A DNA stretch of 8,048 nt from a bacterium (GTDB lineage Bacteria; Vulcanimicrobiota; Xenobia; Xenobiales; Xenobiaceae). Positions 1 to 5,743 of this stretch are shown one piece after another. The stretch's first letter is position 1; each line of letters begins with the position of its first letter. The position numbers were made by a program, and so were the translations under genes. The DNA is taken from NCBI GenBank assembly GCA_017444045.1, contig JAFSXO010000076.1:1-8048 (forward strand). The letters are read 5' to 3'. Under the pieces are notes generated by a model. That model was not told the DNA's origin, did not search any database, and saw only the letters and a program-made list of their open reading frames with translations.

Positions 1-6
1 TGGTCT

Positions 7-552
7 ATGTTAAACCGTACCAACAGCTTCGATGCTTCAGCTTTCGGAGCAGCCCGCAGCGGTGAGATGGGCCTACAGCCTCTCGCCCAGAACAACGGAG
101 TTTCATGCGGTCAGACCAGCGTAGCCATGGCGGTAAACACACTGACTGGCAAGCATTTAACCGACAACGACATCAATGCCAAGTACGGATTCGAGCTGCT
201 CAACGGCCTCAACGCCGAAAGCGCTGAAGCTGGGTACGAATGGAAGGACGGAGGCAACCTTAACGCATCCTCTTGGGAGCTGATCGATCACAAGGTCAAT
301 AACGAAAAGACTCCGGTGATCGTAGCTCTTAATGGTCCGGAATTCTCTCCTTCCGGCCGCGGCCATATCGTAACCATCGTTAAGACCGAGGGCAACCAGG
401 TTACCTTCGCAGATCCGGCTACCGGCACCCTGCGCACCACCACTAAAGAAGCTATGAACACAGCCCCTTCGCATCCCGACGGAAACTTTGTGTTCTATGC
501 TGTCAACAACGGAGCTATCCCGAACACCGATATGATGATGGCCGCCCGTTAA
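7..552 (+). CDS. C39-like papain-fold cysteine peptidase-type protein
   Basis: The 181-residue reading frame has the layout of the Peptidase_C39_2/papain-like group. The only cysteine, Cys34, lies in a GVSCGQTSVAM context at the start of a predicted helix, as expected for the nucleophile. His120 lies in GRGHIVTIV and Asp136 in FADPATG, giving the usual Cys-His-Asp order and spacing. No signal peptide, membrane segment or ABC-transporter domain is visible, so it would be a stand-alone cytoplasmic or non-classically exported protein. Such folds cleave peptides (for example leaders after double-glycine sites) or act as amidases or transglutaminases; the substrate here is unknown. The frame is open to the left edge (bases 1-6 encode two residues), so Met1 may be internal and the gene may begin outside the window. 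No ribosome binding site can be checked. It converges on the degenerate radical SAM gene at 658-1935. The fold call is fairly sure, the activity is not. Confidence 0.72.
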   Translation: MLNRTNSFDASAFGAARSGEMGLQPLAQNNGVSCGQTSVAMAVNTLTGKHLTDNDINAKYGFELLNGLNAESAEAGYEWKDGGNLNASSWELIDHKVNNEKTPVIVALNGPEFSPSGRGHIVTIVKTEGNQVTFADPATGTLRTTTKEAMNTAPSHPDGNFVFYAVNNGAIPNTDMMMAAR

Positions 553-606
553 GCAGCCACCGCCTCGGAATTCGTTTTCGGGCTTCCGACAGTTATATTG
601 CGCTCT

Positions 607-651
607 AATGCCATAGCCCAGCTCTGCATCTGCAGGCTGGGCTATGGCATT
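607..651. terminator. Perfect 16-bp hairpin between convergent genes
   Basis: Bases 607-622 (AATGCCATAGCCCAGC) are the exact reverse complement of 636-651, with a 13-base loop containing a tctgca-tctgca duplication. It sits 54 bases after the stop of the peptidase gene and 6 bases beyond the stop of the minus-strand gene, so it probably serves both as a bidirectional terminator. The tails on either side are only moderately T-rich, so termination is inferred from stem strength and position. A smaller inverted repeat (TCGGAA 565-570 / TTCCGA 584-589) precedes it. Confidence 0.7.
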
Positions 652-657
652 GTTATA

Positions 658-1935
658 TCACAGAGCATTGCCCTGAGCGAAAAGATCGTGCAGCGCGCTG
701 CGCTTCTCATGCCAGCGCCAGAGCAGCTCCTCAAAGAGCTTTTTGCGCACCCAACAGCGCATGCTGCTCAGCTCTGAATGCTCCAAATAAGCACAGTAGC
801 CGCGCGCAAAGCAGCGCGAGCAGGCCGCAGGCAGTCCATCAGCTGGCTTCCATTGTATTGCGCTGCCAATATCCGAATCTAGCCAGCGAGCCTCAAACCT
901 CTGCGGAGGCTTAAGTAAGCTCCTGTTGCCCAGGCACACCAGCACCCGCTCAAGAGGATGGACGCGCAGACGGACGGCATGCTCCTGAGCGTAATGCTCA
1001 ATTTCTTCAGCAATTTTAAGCCACTCATCGACAAGCTCTGAAGCCGTCTGAAGCCCTTCCAGGATATCGCCATTAAGCAGATAGCTCATATTCACGCCTA
1101 CGGAGCGATAACGCCAAAGCAGAGCCTGCTCAAACCATTCAGACAGCTGGGAAGGCTTTTCCAGACAGCCAATCGGCAGGCAGGGCAACTGGAGCTTCAG
1201 CAGCTTCCCAATATTCTGCTTGTAAGCGGACAGGCTGGCAGCAGGGCAATAAGCCAGTATTTCAGCCGTGGCCTCAATGCCAAAAAGGCAGCCGTTTTCG
1301 CAGCACTGCTCCAAGGCAGTTCTCATATCTCCGTCAAGGTGAGCGTGCAGTACCACGCGCTTAACACAGCGAGACTTAGCGGCCTCAGACAAAATGCCGC
1401 GCAGGCTGCCAAGCATGTCCGGATGAGCCAAGACAGCCTCAAGCGTTAAAGGCAGATCGGGCAGCTTCTCCAAGAAGCCTCCCCAAGTGCCGCTCTGGCA
1501 GCTCTCGCTCACCACCCAGCCCCTGTTGGGAGCCAGAGCCCGCCGCACTTCACCCTGTGCCTGCGCCAAAGCATCAGCAGGACGGGGCAGCTCTAAGCGT
1601 ACATGCACCGCGTTTCTGCACATATCAAGGCAATCCGCATTGTTCTTGCCCAAAATCTGGACTATACCCTGCCGATAAAAGCTGCCTATCAGCGTTTTGG
1701 CGTTTTCGCCATACTGAGGCGAGCTAAGCAGAGCTTTATATTCCTGCGGCCGGCTCAGAGCGACGAACAGCGCCTGCTCAGCTTCGCCAAGCAATACGGC
1801 ACCCGCGCTTATAGGAGAGACCACCAGCATCTTTCCAGCCCTACGAAAGACCTTAAGCCCTTCTACACGCCTGATTACAGCGCCATCGATTAGCATAAAA
1901 CCATCTATATTTGAACTACAGCTACACTGATCCAC
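658..1935 (-). CDS. Degenerate radical SAM/SPASM-like protein lacking the CX3CX2C motif
   Basis: The 425-residue protein has three recognisable parts. Residues about 18-95 resemble a PqqD/RRE-type peptide-recognition module as found at the N-terminus of several RiPP radical SAM maturases (a KMLVVSPISAGAVLL strand pair followed by helices and a GIVQI strand). Residues about 108-335 look like a radical SAM barrel, entered by the strand AVHVRLELPR. In family members the CX3CX2C cluster motif follows such a strand, but here the sequence continues PADALAQAQ with no cysteine. The C-terminus keeps SPASM-type cysteines: Cys372, Cys375, Cys381 and Cys394 (CSRCFARGYC plus one). I infer a protein that can bind an auxiliary Fe-S cluster and perhaps a peptide but cannot cleave SAM itself, possibly a partner of the intact enzyme at 2322-3317. 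The start is GTG, supported by GAGGA seven bases upstream; an ATG at residue 14 is the alternative. The family assignment is an inference from layout. The frame is intact, so this is not a pseudogene by frameshift. Confidence 0.6.
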   Translation of the reverse strand: MDQCSCSSNIDGFMLIDGAVIRRVEGLKVFRRAGKMLVVSPISAGAVLLGEAEQALFVALSRPQEYKALLSSPQYGENAKTLIGSFYRQGIVQILGKNNADCLDMCRNAVHVRLELPRPADALAQAQGEVRRALAPNRGWVVSESCQSGTWGGFLEKLPDLPLTLEAVLAHPDMLGSLRGILSEAAKSRCVKRVVLHAHLDGDMRTALEQCCENGCLFGIEATAEILAYCPAASLSAYKQNIGKLLKLQLPCLPIGCLEKPSQLSEWFEQALLWRYRSVGVNMSYLLNGDILEGLQTASELVDEWLKIAEEIEHYAQEHAVRLRVHPLERVLVCLGNRSLLKPPQRFEARWLDSDIGSAIQWKPADGLPAACSRCFARGYCAYLEHSELSSMRCWVRKKLFEELLWRWHEKRSALHDLFAQGNAL

Positions 1936-1941
1936 TTACAA

Positions 1942-1946
1942 TCCTC
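1942..1946 (-). promoter_or_regulatory. Ribosome binding site fixing the GTG start at 1935
   Basis: On the minus strand GAGGA lies six bases before the GTG codon at 1935-1933, an ideal Shine-Dalgarno spacing. It favours the GTG over the ATG 13 codons later, which has no such sequence. The surrounding ten bases (ATCCTCACAC on the plus strand, 1941-1950) recur exactly at 2176-2185. There GAGGAT precedes an ATG opening a four-codon frame (MVIS), probably by chance. Confidence 0.7.
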
Positions 1947-2001
1947 ACACCAATGCTTATAAGTTAAGGAGCAAAAGCATTGACATTGCTCATTCATGAA
2001 C

Positions 2002-2037
2002 GTTAGCGCTGCGTTGTATGTTAGCGTACAAGTTAGC
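2002..2037. repeat. Three direct GTTAGC half-sites
   Basis: GTTAGC occurs at 2002-2007, 2020-2025 and 2032-2037, with start-to-start distances of 18 and 12 bases. A variant GTTAAA lies at 2049 and GTTAAG at 1963. The same hexamer forms the arms of the inverted repeats at 2147-2163 and 7086-7102, so these are probably extra binding sites of the same DNA-binding protein, in the promoter or leader of the minus-strand gene starting at 1935. No binding protein is encoded in the window. Confidence 0.55.
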
Positions 2038-2088
2038 ACACAACATGCGTTAAACTTCGATTCTTCCGCCAGCTGTGGCCACCCCCAC

Positions 2089-2131
2089 TGTCGCAGTCGC
2101 GACATCTCCCCCTGCCATTCTTTAGGGGGAG
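2089..2131. promoter_or_regulatory. Two tandem hairpins upstream of the degenerate radical SAM gene
   Basis: TGTCGC (2089-2094) and GCGACA (2099-2104) form a 6-bp stem with the loop AGTC. One base further, CTCCCCCT (2106-2113) and AGGGGGAG (2124-2131) form a perfect 8-bp stem with a 10-base loop. Neither is followed by a T-tract on either strand, so they are not classic terminators. If transcription toward the minus-strand gene starts near the operator at 2131-2163, both would lie in its long 5' leader. Function is unknown. Confidence 0.4.
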
Positions 2132-2163
2132 TTAGGATGTTAACACGTTAGCTAATCGCTAAC
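2131..2163. promoter_or_regulatory. Operator-like array: three GTTA repeats at 8-bp pitch and an inverted repeat
   Basis: GTTAGG (2131), GTTAAC (2139) and GTTAGC (2147) start exactly eight bases apart. The last forms a perfect inverted repeat with GCTAAC at 2158-2163, separated by TAATC. The 21 bases 2144-2164 match 7083-7103 with a single difference (T versus C in the spacer). The repeated dyad is typical of a dimeric helix-turn-helix regulator site. It lies 212 bp upstream of the minus-strand start at 1935 and about 158 bp upstream of the plus-strand gene at 2322, so it could act on either. The matching copy upstream of another minus-strand gene favours the former. The regulator is not in the window. 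Confidence 0.65.
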
Positions 2164-2206
2164 TAATAACCATAGATCCTCACACGCACAAACTTATTTT
2201 CTTTCC

Positions 2207-2218
2207 GATGTTGACATC
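2207..2218. repeat. 12-bp palindrome GATGT-TG-ACATC
   Basis: The arms GATGT (2207-2211) and ACATC (2214-2218) are exact reverse complements around TG. The sequence contains TTGACA and partly resembles GATGTTAACAC at 2137-2145 within the operator array. It lies 104 bp before the radical SAM start, so it could be a second protein-binding site on that side. A short palindrome of this size can also arise by chance. Confidence 0.3.
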
Positions 2219-2321
2219 CTCTGTCACGGGCGCGACTTCCATAGCGAAACGGGCAGGCTGCGCTCCTCGATAAAGAGCATCAAGCTAGGGGTTCAAACCA
2301 GCATATAGAACTAGTACGCTC

Positions 2322-3317
2322 ATGGGAAGTATAGATCTTAAAGTCGGTTACAGCTGCAACGATGCCTGCCTGCACTGCGTGGTTGACGATTTTCGCGACT
2401 CTCTGCGCGACAAGCATCAGCCGCAGGACAAAACCTTAGACGCAATCAAGGCCGAAATGCTGGACGCACGCGCGCGCGGCTCTGAGCTGACAATTACGGG
2501 CGGAGAGCCCACCATAAGGCCAGATTTTGTTGAAATTATACGCTACGCCCGCTCTCTGGACTACAGCATATGCGTACAGACAAACGGGCGCAGGCTCTCC
2601 GATCCCAAGCTAGCCGACGCCCTGCAGGAGTTTACCAAGATCAGCTACTGCATAGCCCTGCACGGCCATACCGCAGAAATTCACGACAAAATAACTCAGC
2701 GCCCCGGCTCCTTCGCAGAGACAGTCAAAGGCTTTCACAATCTGTACGAGCGTCATATTCCGTACACCAATAAAATAGTGCTGTCTAAGTATAACTACCA
2801 GATACTCACTGAGCTGTGCACATTTATTGCCGATCTGCCAGCCAAAACGGTAAACATCGCCTATCCCCATGCCCAGGGACGCGCCAGAAAGCTCTGGGAG
2901 CAGGTAGTGCCGCGCTACAGCGATGTTGCTCCGTATGTGCACAAGGCCATCCAGACCCTGCTCAGCCGCGGAGTCTATGTCAGCACAGAATCCATGCCCT
3001 TCTGCCTTATGGAGGGATATGAGCCATTCATCGCTGAGCTGCGCCAGCAGTTAAACGACTACGCCGAGATCAACCAATACGGCAGCGAGCAGGGTATCAT
3101 GGACTGGTCAAAAGTACGCCTGCAGATCAAGGCCAAGTTCCCCCAGTGCCAGGCCTGCCGCTTTACCAAGGTATGCGAAGGCCCCTGGAATGAATACCCG
3201 CGCATGTTCGGCGACAAAGAGTTCACCCCGCTGTTCGGACAGCCAGTAAATGACTGCCGCGAGGTATTAGCCCAAAAGGTACGCCACGAATTCGCCGGAG
3301 CTTTTGATGTGCTATAA
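2322..3317 (+). CDS. Radical SAM enzyme with auxiliary cysteine cluster, probable peptide or small-molecule modifier
   Basis: The 331-residue protein is a complete radical SAM enzyme. Cys12, Cys16 and Cys19 (CNDACLHC) bind the catalytic 4Fe-4S cluster. GGEP at 60-63 contacts the SAM amino group, and the following barrel strands are recognisable (VQTNGR at 85-90, CIALHGHTAEIHD at 110-122). Near the C-terminus Cys276, Cys279 and Cys285 (QCQACRFTKVCEGPW) together with Cys228 and perhaps Cys312 form a twitch/SPASM-like auxiliary set, typical of enzymes acting on peptides or other large substrates. The substrate cannot be read from the sequence. The cluster begins only 12 residues from Met1 and there is no N-terminal recognition domain. 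The divergent neighbour at 658-1935 has the opposite composition: a possible recognition domain without the catalytic motif. ATG 2322 is the only usual start codon after the in-frame stop at 2271; no Shine-Dalgarno is visible, so expression may be weak or leaderless. The gene converges with the polysaccharide operon. Confidence 0.88.
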   Translation: MGSIDLKVGYSCNDACLHCVVDDFRDSLRDKHQPQDKTLDAIKAEMLDARARGSELTITGGEPTIRPDFVEIIRYARSLDYSICVQTNGRRLSDPKLADALQEFTKISYCIALHGHTAEIHDKITQRPGSFAETVKGFHNLYERHIPYTNKIVLSKYNYQILTELCTFIADLPAKTVNIAYPHAQGRARKLWEQVVPRYSDVAPYVHKAIQTLLSRGVYVSTESMPFCLMEGYEPFIAELRQQLNDYAEINQYGSEQGIMDWSKVRLQIKAKFPQCQACRFTKVCEGPWNEYPRMFGDKEFTPLFGQPVNDCREVLAQKVRHEFAGAFDVL

Positions 3318-3325
3318 GCTCCTGT

Positions 3326-3356
3326 AAAAAGAGAAGCGCTGTGATCAGCGTTTCTT
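3326..3356. terminator. Intrinsic terminator overlapping the end of the O-antigen ligase-like gene
   Basis: A stem pairs 3332-3341 with 3346-3355 around the four-base loop TGAT. It has ten pairs including one G-T on the plus strand, which becomes an A-C mismatch on the minus strand. On the minus strand the stem is followed by CTTTTT (A-run at plus 3326-3330), so it works best as the terminator of the leftward operon, whose TGA stop codon at 3347-3345 lies at the loop. On the plus strand its distal arm ends in TTTCTT, so it may also stop the radical SAM transcript ending at 3317. Confidence 0.7.
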
Positions 3357-5741
3357 AGCGCACTGCGTCAGCAGCTCCTGCACGCGGCGATATTTGGGGC
3401 CCTTCGCAGCGGCGACCTGCTCCAGAGCCTGATGCGCTTGCTCTAGCCAGATTTTGCCCTGCTGAGGATTGTTGGCTTTATACTGCCAGTCGGCCAGATC
3501 CAAATAGGCCTCCCCGCGCAGGTAAAGAATAAAAGCACTGTCAAGGCCCAGCTCTTCAAGAGCTTTTATAAATTCCCAGCGCCAGCCCTCGCGCGACGGC
3601 ATCATCTGCAAAACACACTCGTAAACCTCGGCAGCATCAGGCGTCAATTTAAACGGAGAATTCAAGCCCTGAAGCAGATTGGGCGCTGTTACCCGCTGAA
3701 GCCCTAATTCTAGCACCTCTTTTGCGGCATCGGGCTTTTCAAAATGCATACATACCCTGGCGGCGTCATAATAAGCGCTAGGCAAATTGCAGGCATCAAT
3801 AGCCAGAGCCTGCTGATAATGGCCCAGCGCCTCCTGCCAGCGCCCCATATACTCCAGGGACTGGCCGCGCACATCATGGCATTTAGCCTGATAAGGATCG
3901 CACAATACCGCGGTAAGAGAATTCTCGTCTAACTCAGCCTGATTGTCTTCCTTGCTCAGATCGAGCCGCAAATCCATAATCGTCTGGGAGAGACGGCAGC
4001 GATAATCGCTGTTAAAGGGACTGTTAGCCACTGCAGAGCGATAATAGCCCAAGGCGGTTTCCAATTGGTTATGATCCCTGCAGTATTTGGCGTATGTCCC
4101 ATAATAATCGCCAACAGCGCATCTGGCATTGAGAACCAAAAGAGCCGTAACCAAACCTGTCAGCAGGTACTGACGCAGCATAGAGGGGCGTATTGACAGC
4201 TCTGAACGAGGCTCTTCGTCATCGCTAATAGCCCACTCGCGCGACGGCGTACCCAGAATAACTCCGGCCAGCAAAGCGCCGCTGATAACTAAAGTAGCAA
4301 AATGCGCATCGACATCGGCCTGAGCGTGAAGAAACAGCCCTAGAAGCCCCATCATCAGACCCAAACGCCATACAGAGCGCTCATCGCCATCCTGACGCCA
4401 CAGCCCGATAGCCAGCCACATCCCGTACCCGCAGAGCGCCAGAAATAAGACCCCGTTCAGCCAGCCATATTCGCAGAGCAGATCCAGTATGAGACAATGG
4501 CTATAACGCGAATACCAGCGCGCATCATTCTGATACATCGGATAATAACGGGAAAAGCCCTGAGGTCCCACGCCCAGCAAGACGTGATCCAGCGATATCC
4601 TCCAGGCGGCCTGGAAAAATTCCCAGCGCGCCAGTCCCGATTCATCCTGTCCCTGCGCCAGTTGGCGCAAGCGGTCGGCAGCACGCGGCGTCCCCCACTC
4701 GGTGCGGCAGCCCAGCCCTCCCATTAAGGCCAGGCCTAGCAGAAGACAGACGCCCAGTCTTTTAAGCGTGCGAGGCTGGCGCCATTCCGAACAGCCCTTT
4801 AGCAGGAACGCGGACAGCAGCAAAGCCGCTGCTGCTCCCAGACAGGCTAACACCACGCGCCCCTGCCATCCCCACACAGCCGCCGCAACTGCGGACAGCA
4901 CGATAACACTTCCAGCGGCCACGCTGATAAGCGACCTTTTCCAGTTAAGGAAATTCCCTGCGGCGGCAGTAAGAAGCAGCACAAAAGCACCCACGGCCCA
5001 CGCTGTACGGTTGTACCCATAATAAAGGGTGACAAGCAGAGCGGACAGCAAGACCACACCGACAGCAGGCACCCAGCGTTTAGCAAAAGCACCGTCATCC
5101 TTCCATACCGCCAAAAAAGCGGACGGAAGCAGCATCAGCAGCCAGCCTGACATAAGGTTCTGATTGTAGAAGGTGCCGTACATGACGGGCTTTGCCTCGA
5201 GGGAATCGGTGTACATACCCCAAGCGAAAAGCATAGTAACCGCGGCCGAAATGGCCAGCATACCCACCGTATTCCACAGAGGAGCGCCGGTATTATGGCG
5301 ATAGGCCAGCACACTGGCCACCACAAACACGCAGACAGCCGCAGCTCCGTTACCCCAGGCTACCGTAGCATCATAAGGAGCCATACCCAACACAGCCGAG
5401 AGAAGGCCCAAAAACAGGAATACCGCCAGTCCCAAATATAGCTTCTTAAGATGAGCCGGCCAGCTTCCCGGAATCACGCCGAGGCACAGCAAAGCAAAAA
5501 AAGAACAGCTGCGCAAAAAGTTAGCGCTTAAAGCATTGAGCGCTCCAGCGTCACCCGCTGTAAGCAGCAGGGCCAGCCAGGTACTAAAGCTAAAATCTCC
5601 CCCAGCGCTGACACCATTGCCAAACCATAGCAAATGCCCGTTTATGGTTACAGACATAAGCGCAGGGTAAAACAAAATAATAGCCAGGGCGGCTATAGCC
5701 AAACCCTGGACTAACTTAGCAAAACCAAAACCGTACCGCAA
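3345..5741 (-). CDS. O-antigen ligase/polymerase-like membrane protein with C-terminal TPR domain
   Basis: The 798-residue protein has about 14 hydrophobic segments in residues 8-541 and a soluble tail. The Wzy_C/O-antigen ligase signature is clear. GTFYNQNLMSGWLLMLLP lies at 189-206 and an Arg within YNRTAW at 243-248. The region 369-404 contains LARWEFFQAAW, DHVLLGVGPQGF and YYPMYQ. A conserved His lies in YSHCLILDLLCEYGWLNG at 413-430. These proteins join or polymerise lipid-linked glycans at the outer face of the cytoplasmic membrane. Residues about 545-798 contain at least two TPR-like repeats (555-585 and 623-656) and more helical pairs, probably for binding a partner or glycan; this topology is common in TPR-bearing members. 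The start is TTG, two bases after the upstream stop codon, with AAGGA 12 bases before it inside the upstream gene, which implies translational coupling. The next ATG would delete the first membrane helix. The exact glycan, and ligase versus polymerase, cannot be told apart. Confidence 0.85.
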   Translation of the reverse strand: MRYGFGFAKLVQGLAIAALAIILFYPALMSVTINGHLLWFGNGVSAGGDFSFSTWLALLLTAGDAGALNALSANFLRSCSFFALLCLGVIPGSWPAHLKKLYLGLAVFLFLGLLSAVLGMAPYDATVAWGNGAAAVCVFVVASVLAYRHNTGAPLWNTVGMLAISAAVTMLFAWGMYTDSLEAKPVMYGTFYNQNLMSGWLLMLLPSAFLAVWKDDGAFAKRWVPAVGVVLLSALLVTLYYGYNRTAWAVGAFVLLLTAAAGNFLNWKRSLISVAAGSVIVLSAVAAAVWGWQGRVVLACLGAAAALLLSAFLLKGCSEWRQPRTLKRLGVCLLLGLALMGGLGCRTEWGTPRAADRLRQLAQGQDESGLARWEFFQAAWRISLDHVLLGVGPQGFSRYYPMYQNDARWYSRYSHCLILDLLCEYGWLNGVLFLALCGYGMWLAIGLWRQDGDERSVWRLGLMMGLLGLFLHAQADVDAHFATLVISGALLAGVILGTPSREWAISDDEEPRSELSIRPSMLRQYLLTGLVTALLVLNARCAVGDYYGTYAKYCRDHNQLETALGYYRSAVANSPFNSDYRCRLSQTIMDLRLDLSKEDNQAELDENSLTAVLCDPYQAKCHDVRGQSLEYMGRWQEALGHYQQALAIDACNLPSAYYDAARVCMHFEKPDAAKEVLELGLQRVTAPNLLQGLNSPFKLTPDAAEVYECVLQMMPSREGWRWEFIKALEELGLDSAFILYLRGEAYLDLADWQYKANNPQQGKIWLEQAHQALEQVAAAKGPKYRRVQELLTQCAKKR

Positions 5742-5743
5742 TA

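Larger units (their letters stand above)
1936..2321. other. 386-bp divergent intergenic regulatory region
   Basis: This is the longest non-coding stretch of the window, between two divergently transcribed radical SAM-type genes. It contains the half-site array (2002-2037), two adjacent hairpins (2089-2131), the main operator-like array (2131-2163), a 12-bp palindrome (2207-2218) and two short Cys-containing frames (plus 1996-2151; minus 2105-1905). TTGACA occurs at 1980-1985 and 2211-2216, but neither has a good -10 box at the right distance, so no sigma-70 promoter can be assigned. The plus-strand gene has no Shine-Dalgarno sequence before its ATG. The high density of repeats argues for promoter and operator function rather than a lost gene. 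Confidence 0.75.

Noticed and set aside
658..1935. The degenerate radical SAM gene as a decaying pseudogene
   Set aside because: The 425-codon frame is uninterrupted, has a good ribosome binding site and keeps its C-terminal cysteine pattern, so loss of the catalytic motif looks selected rather than decay.
1980..1985. TTGACA as a -35 box, also at 2211-2216
   Set aside because: No acceptable -10 hexamer lies 16-19 bases downstream of either copy.
2002..2163. GTTAGC repeats as a CRISPR array or att site
   Set aside because: The repeats are six bases with irregular spacing and no long unique spacers, and no integrase or cas gene is nearby.
2286..2303. T-arm-like GGTTCAAACC suggesting a tRNA fragment
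   Set aside because: The five-base T stem does not pair beyond one G-C pair, and no anticodon or acceptor stem is present nearby.
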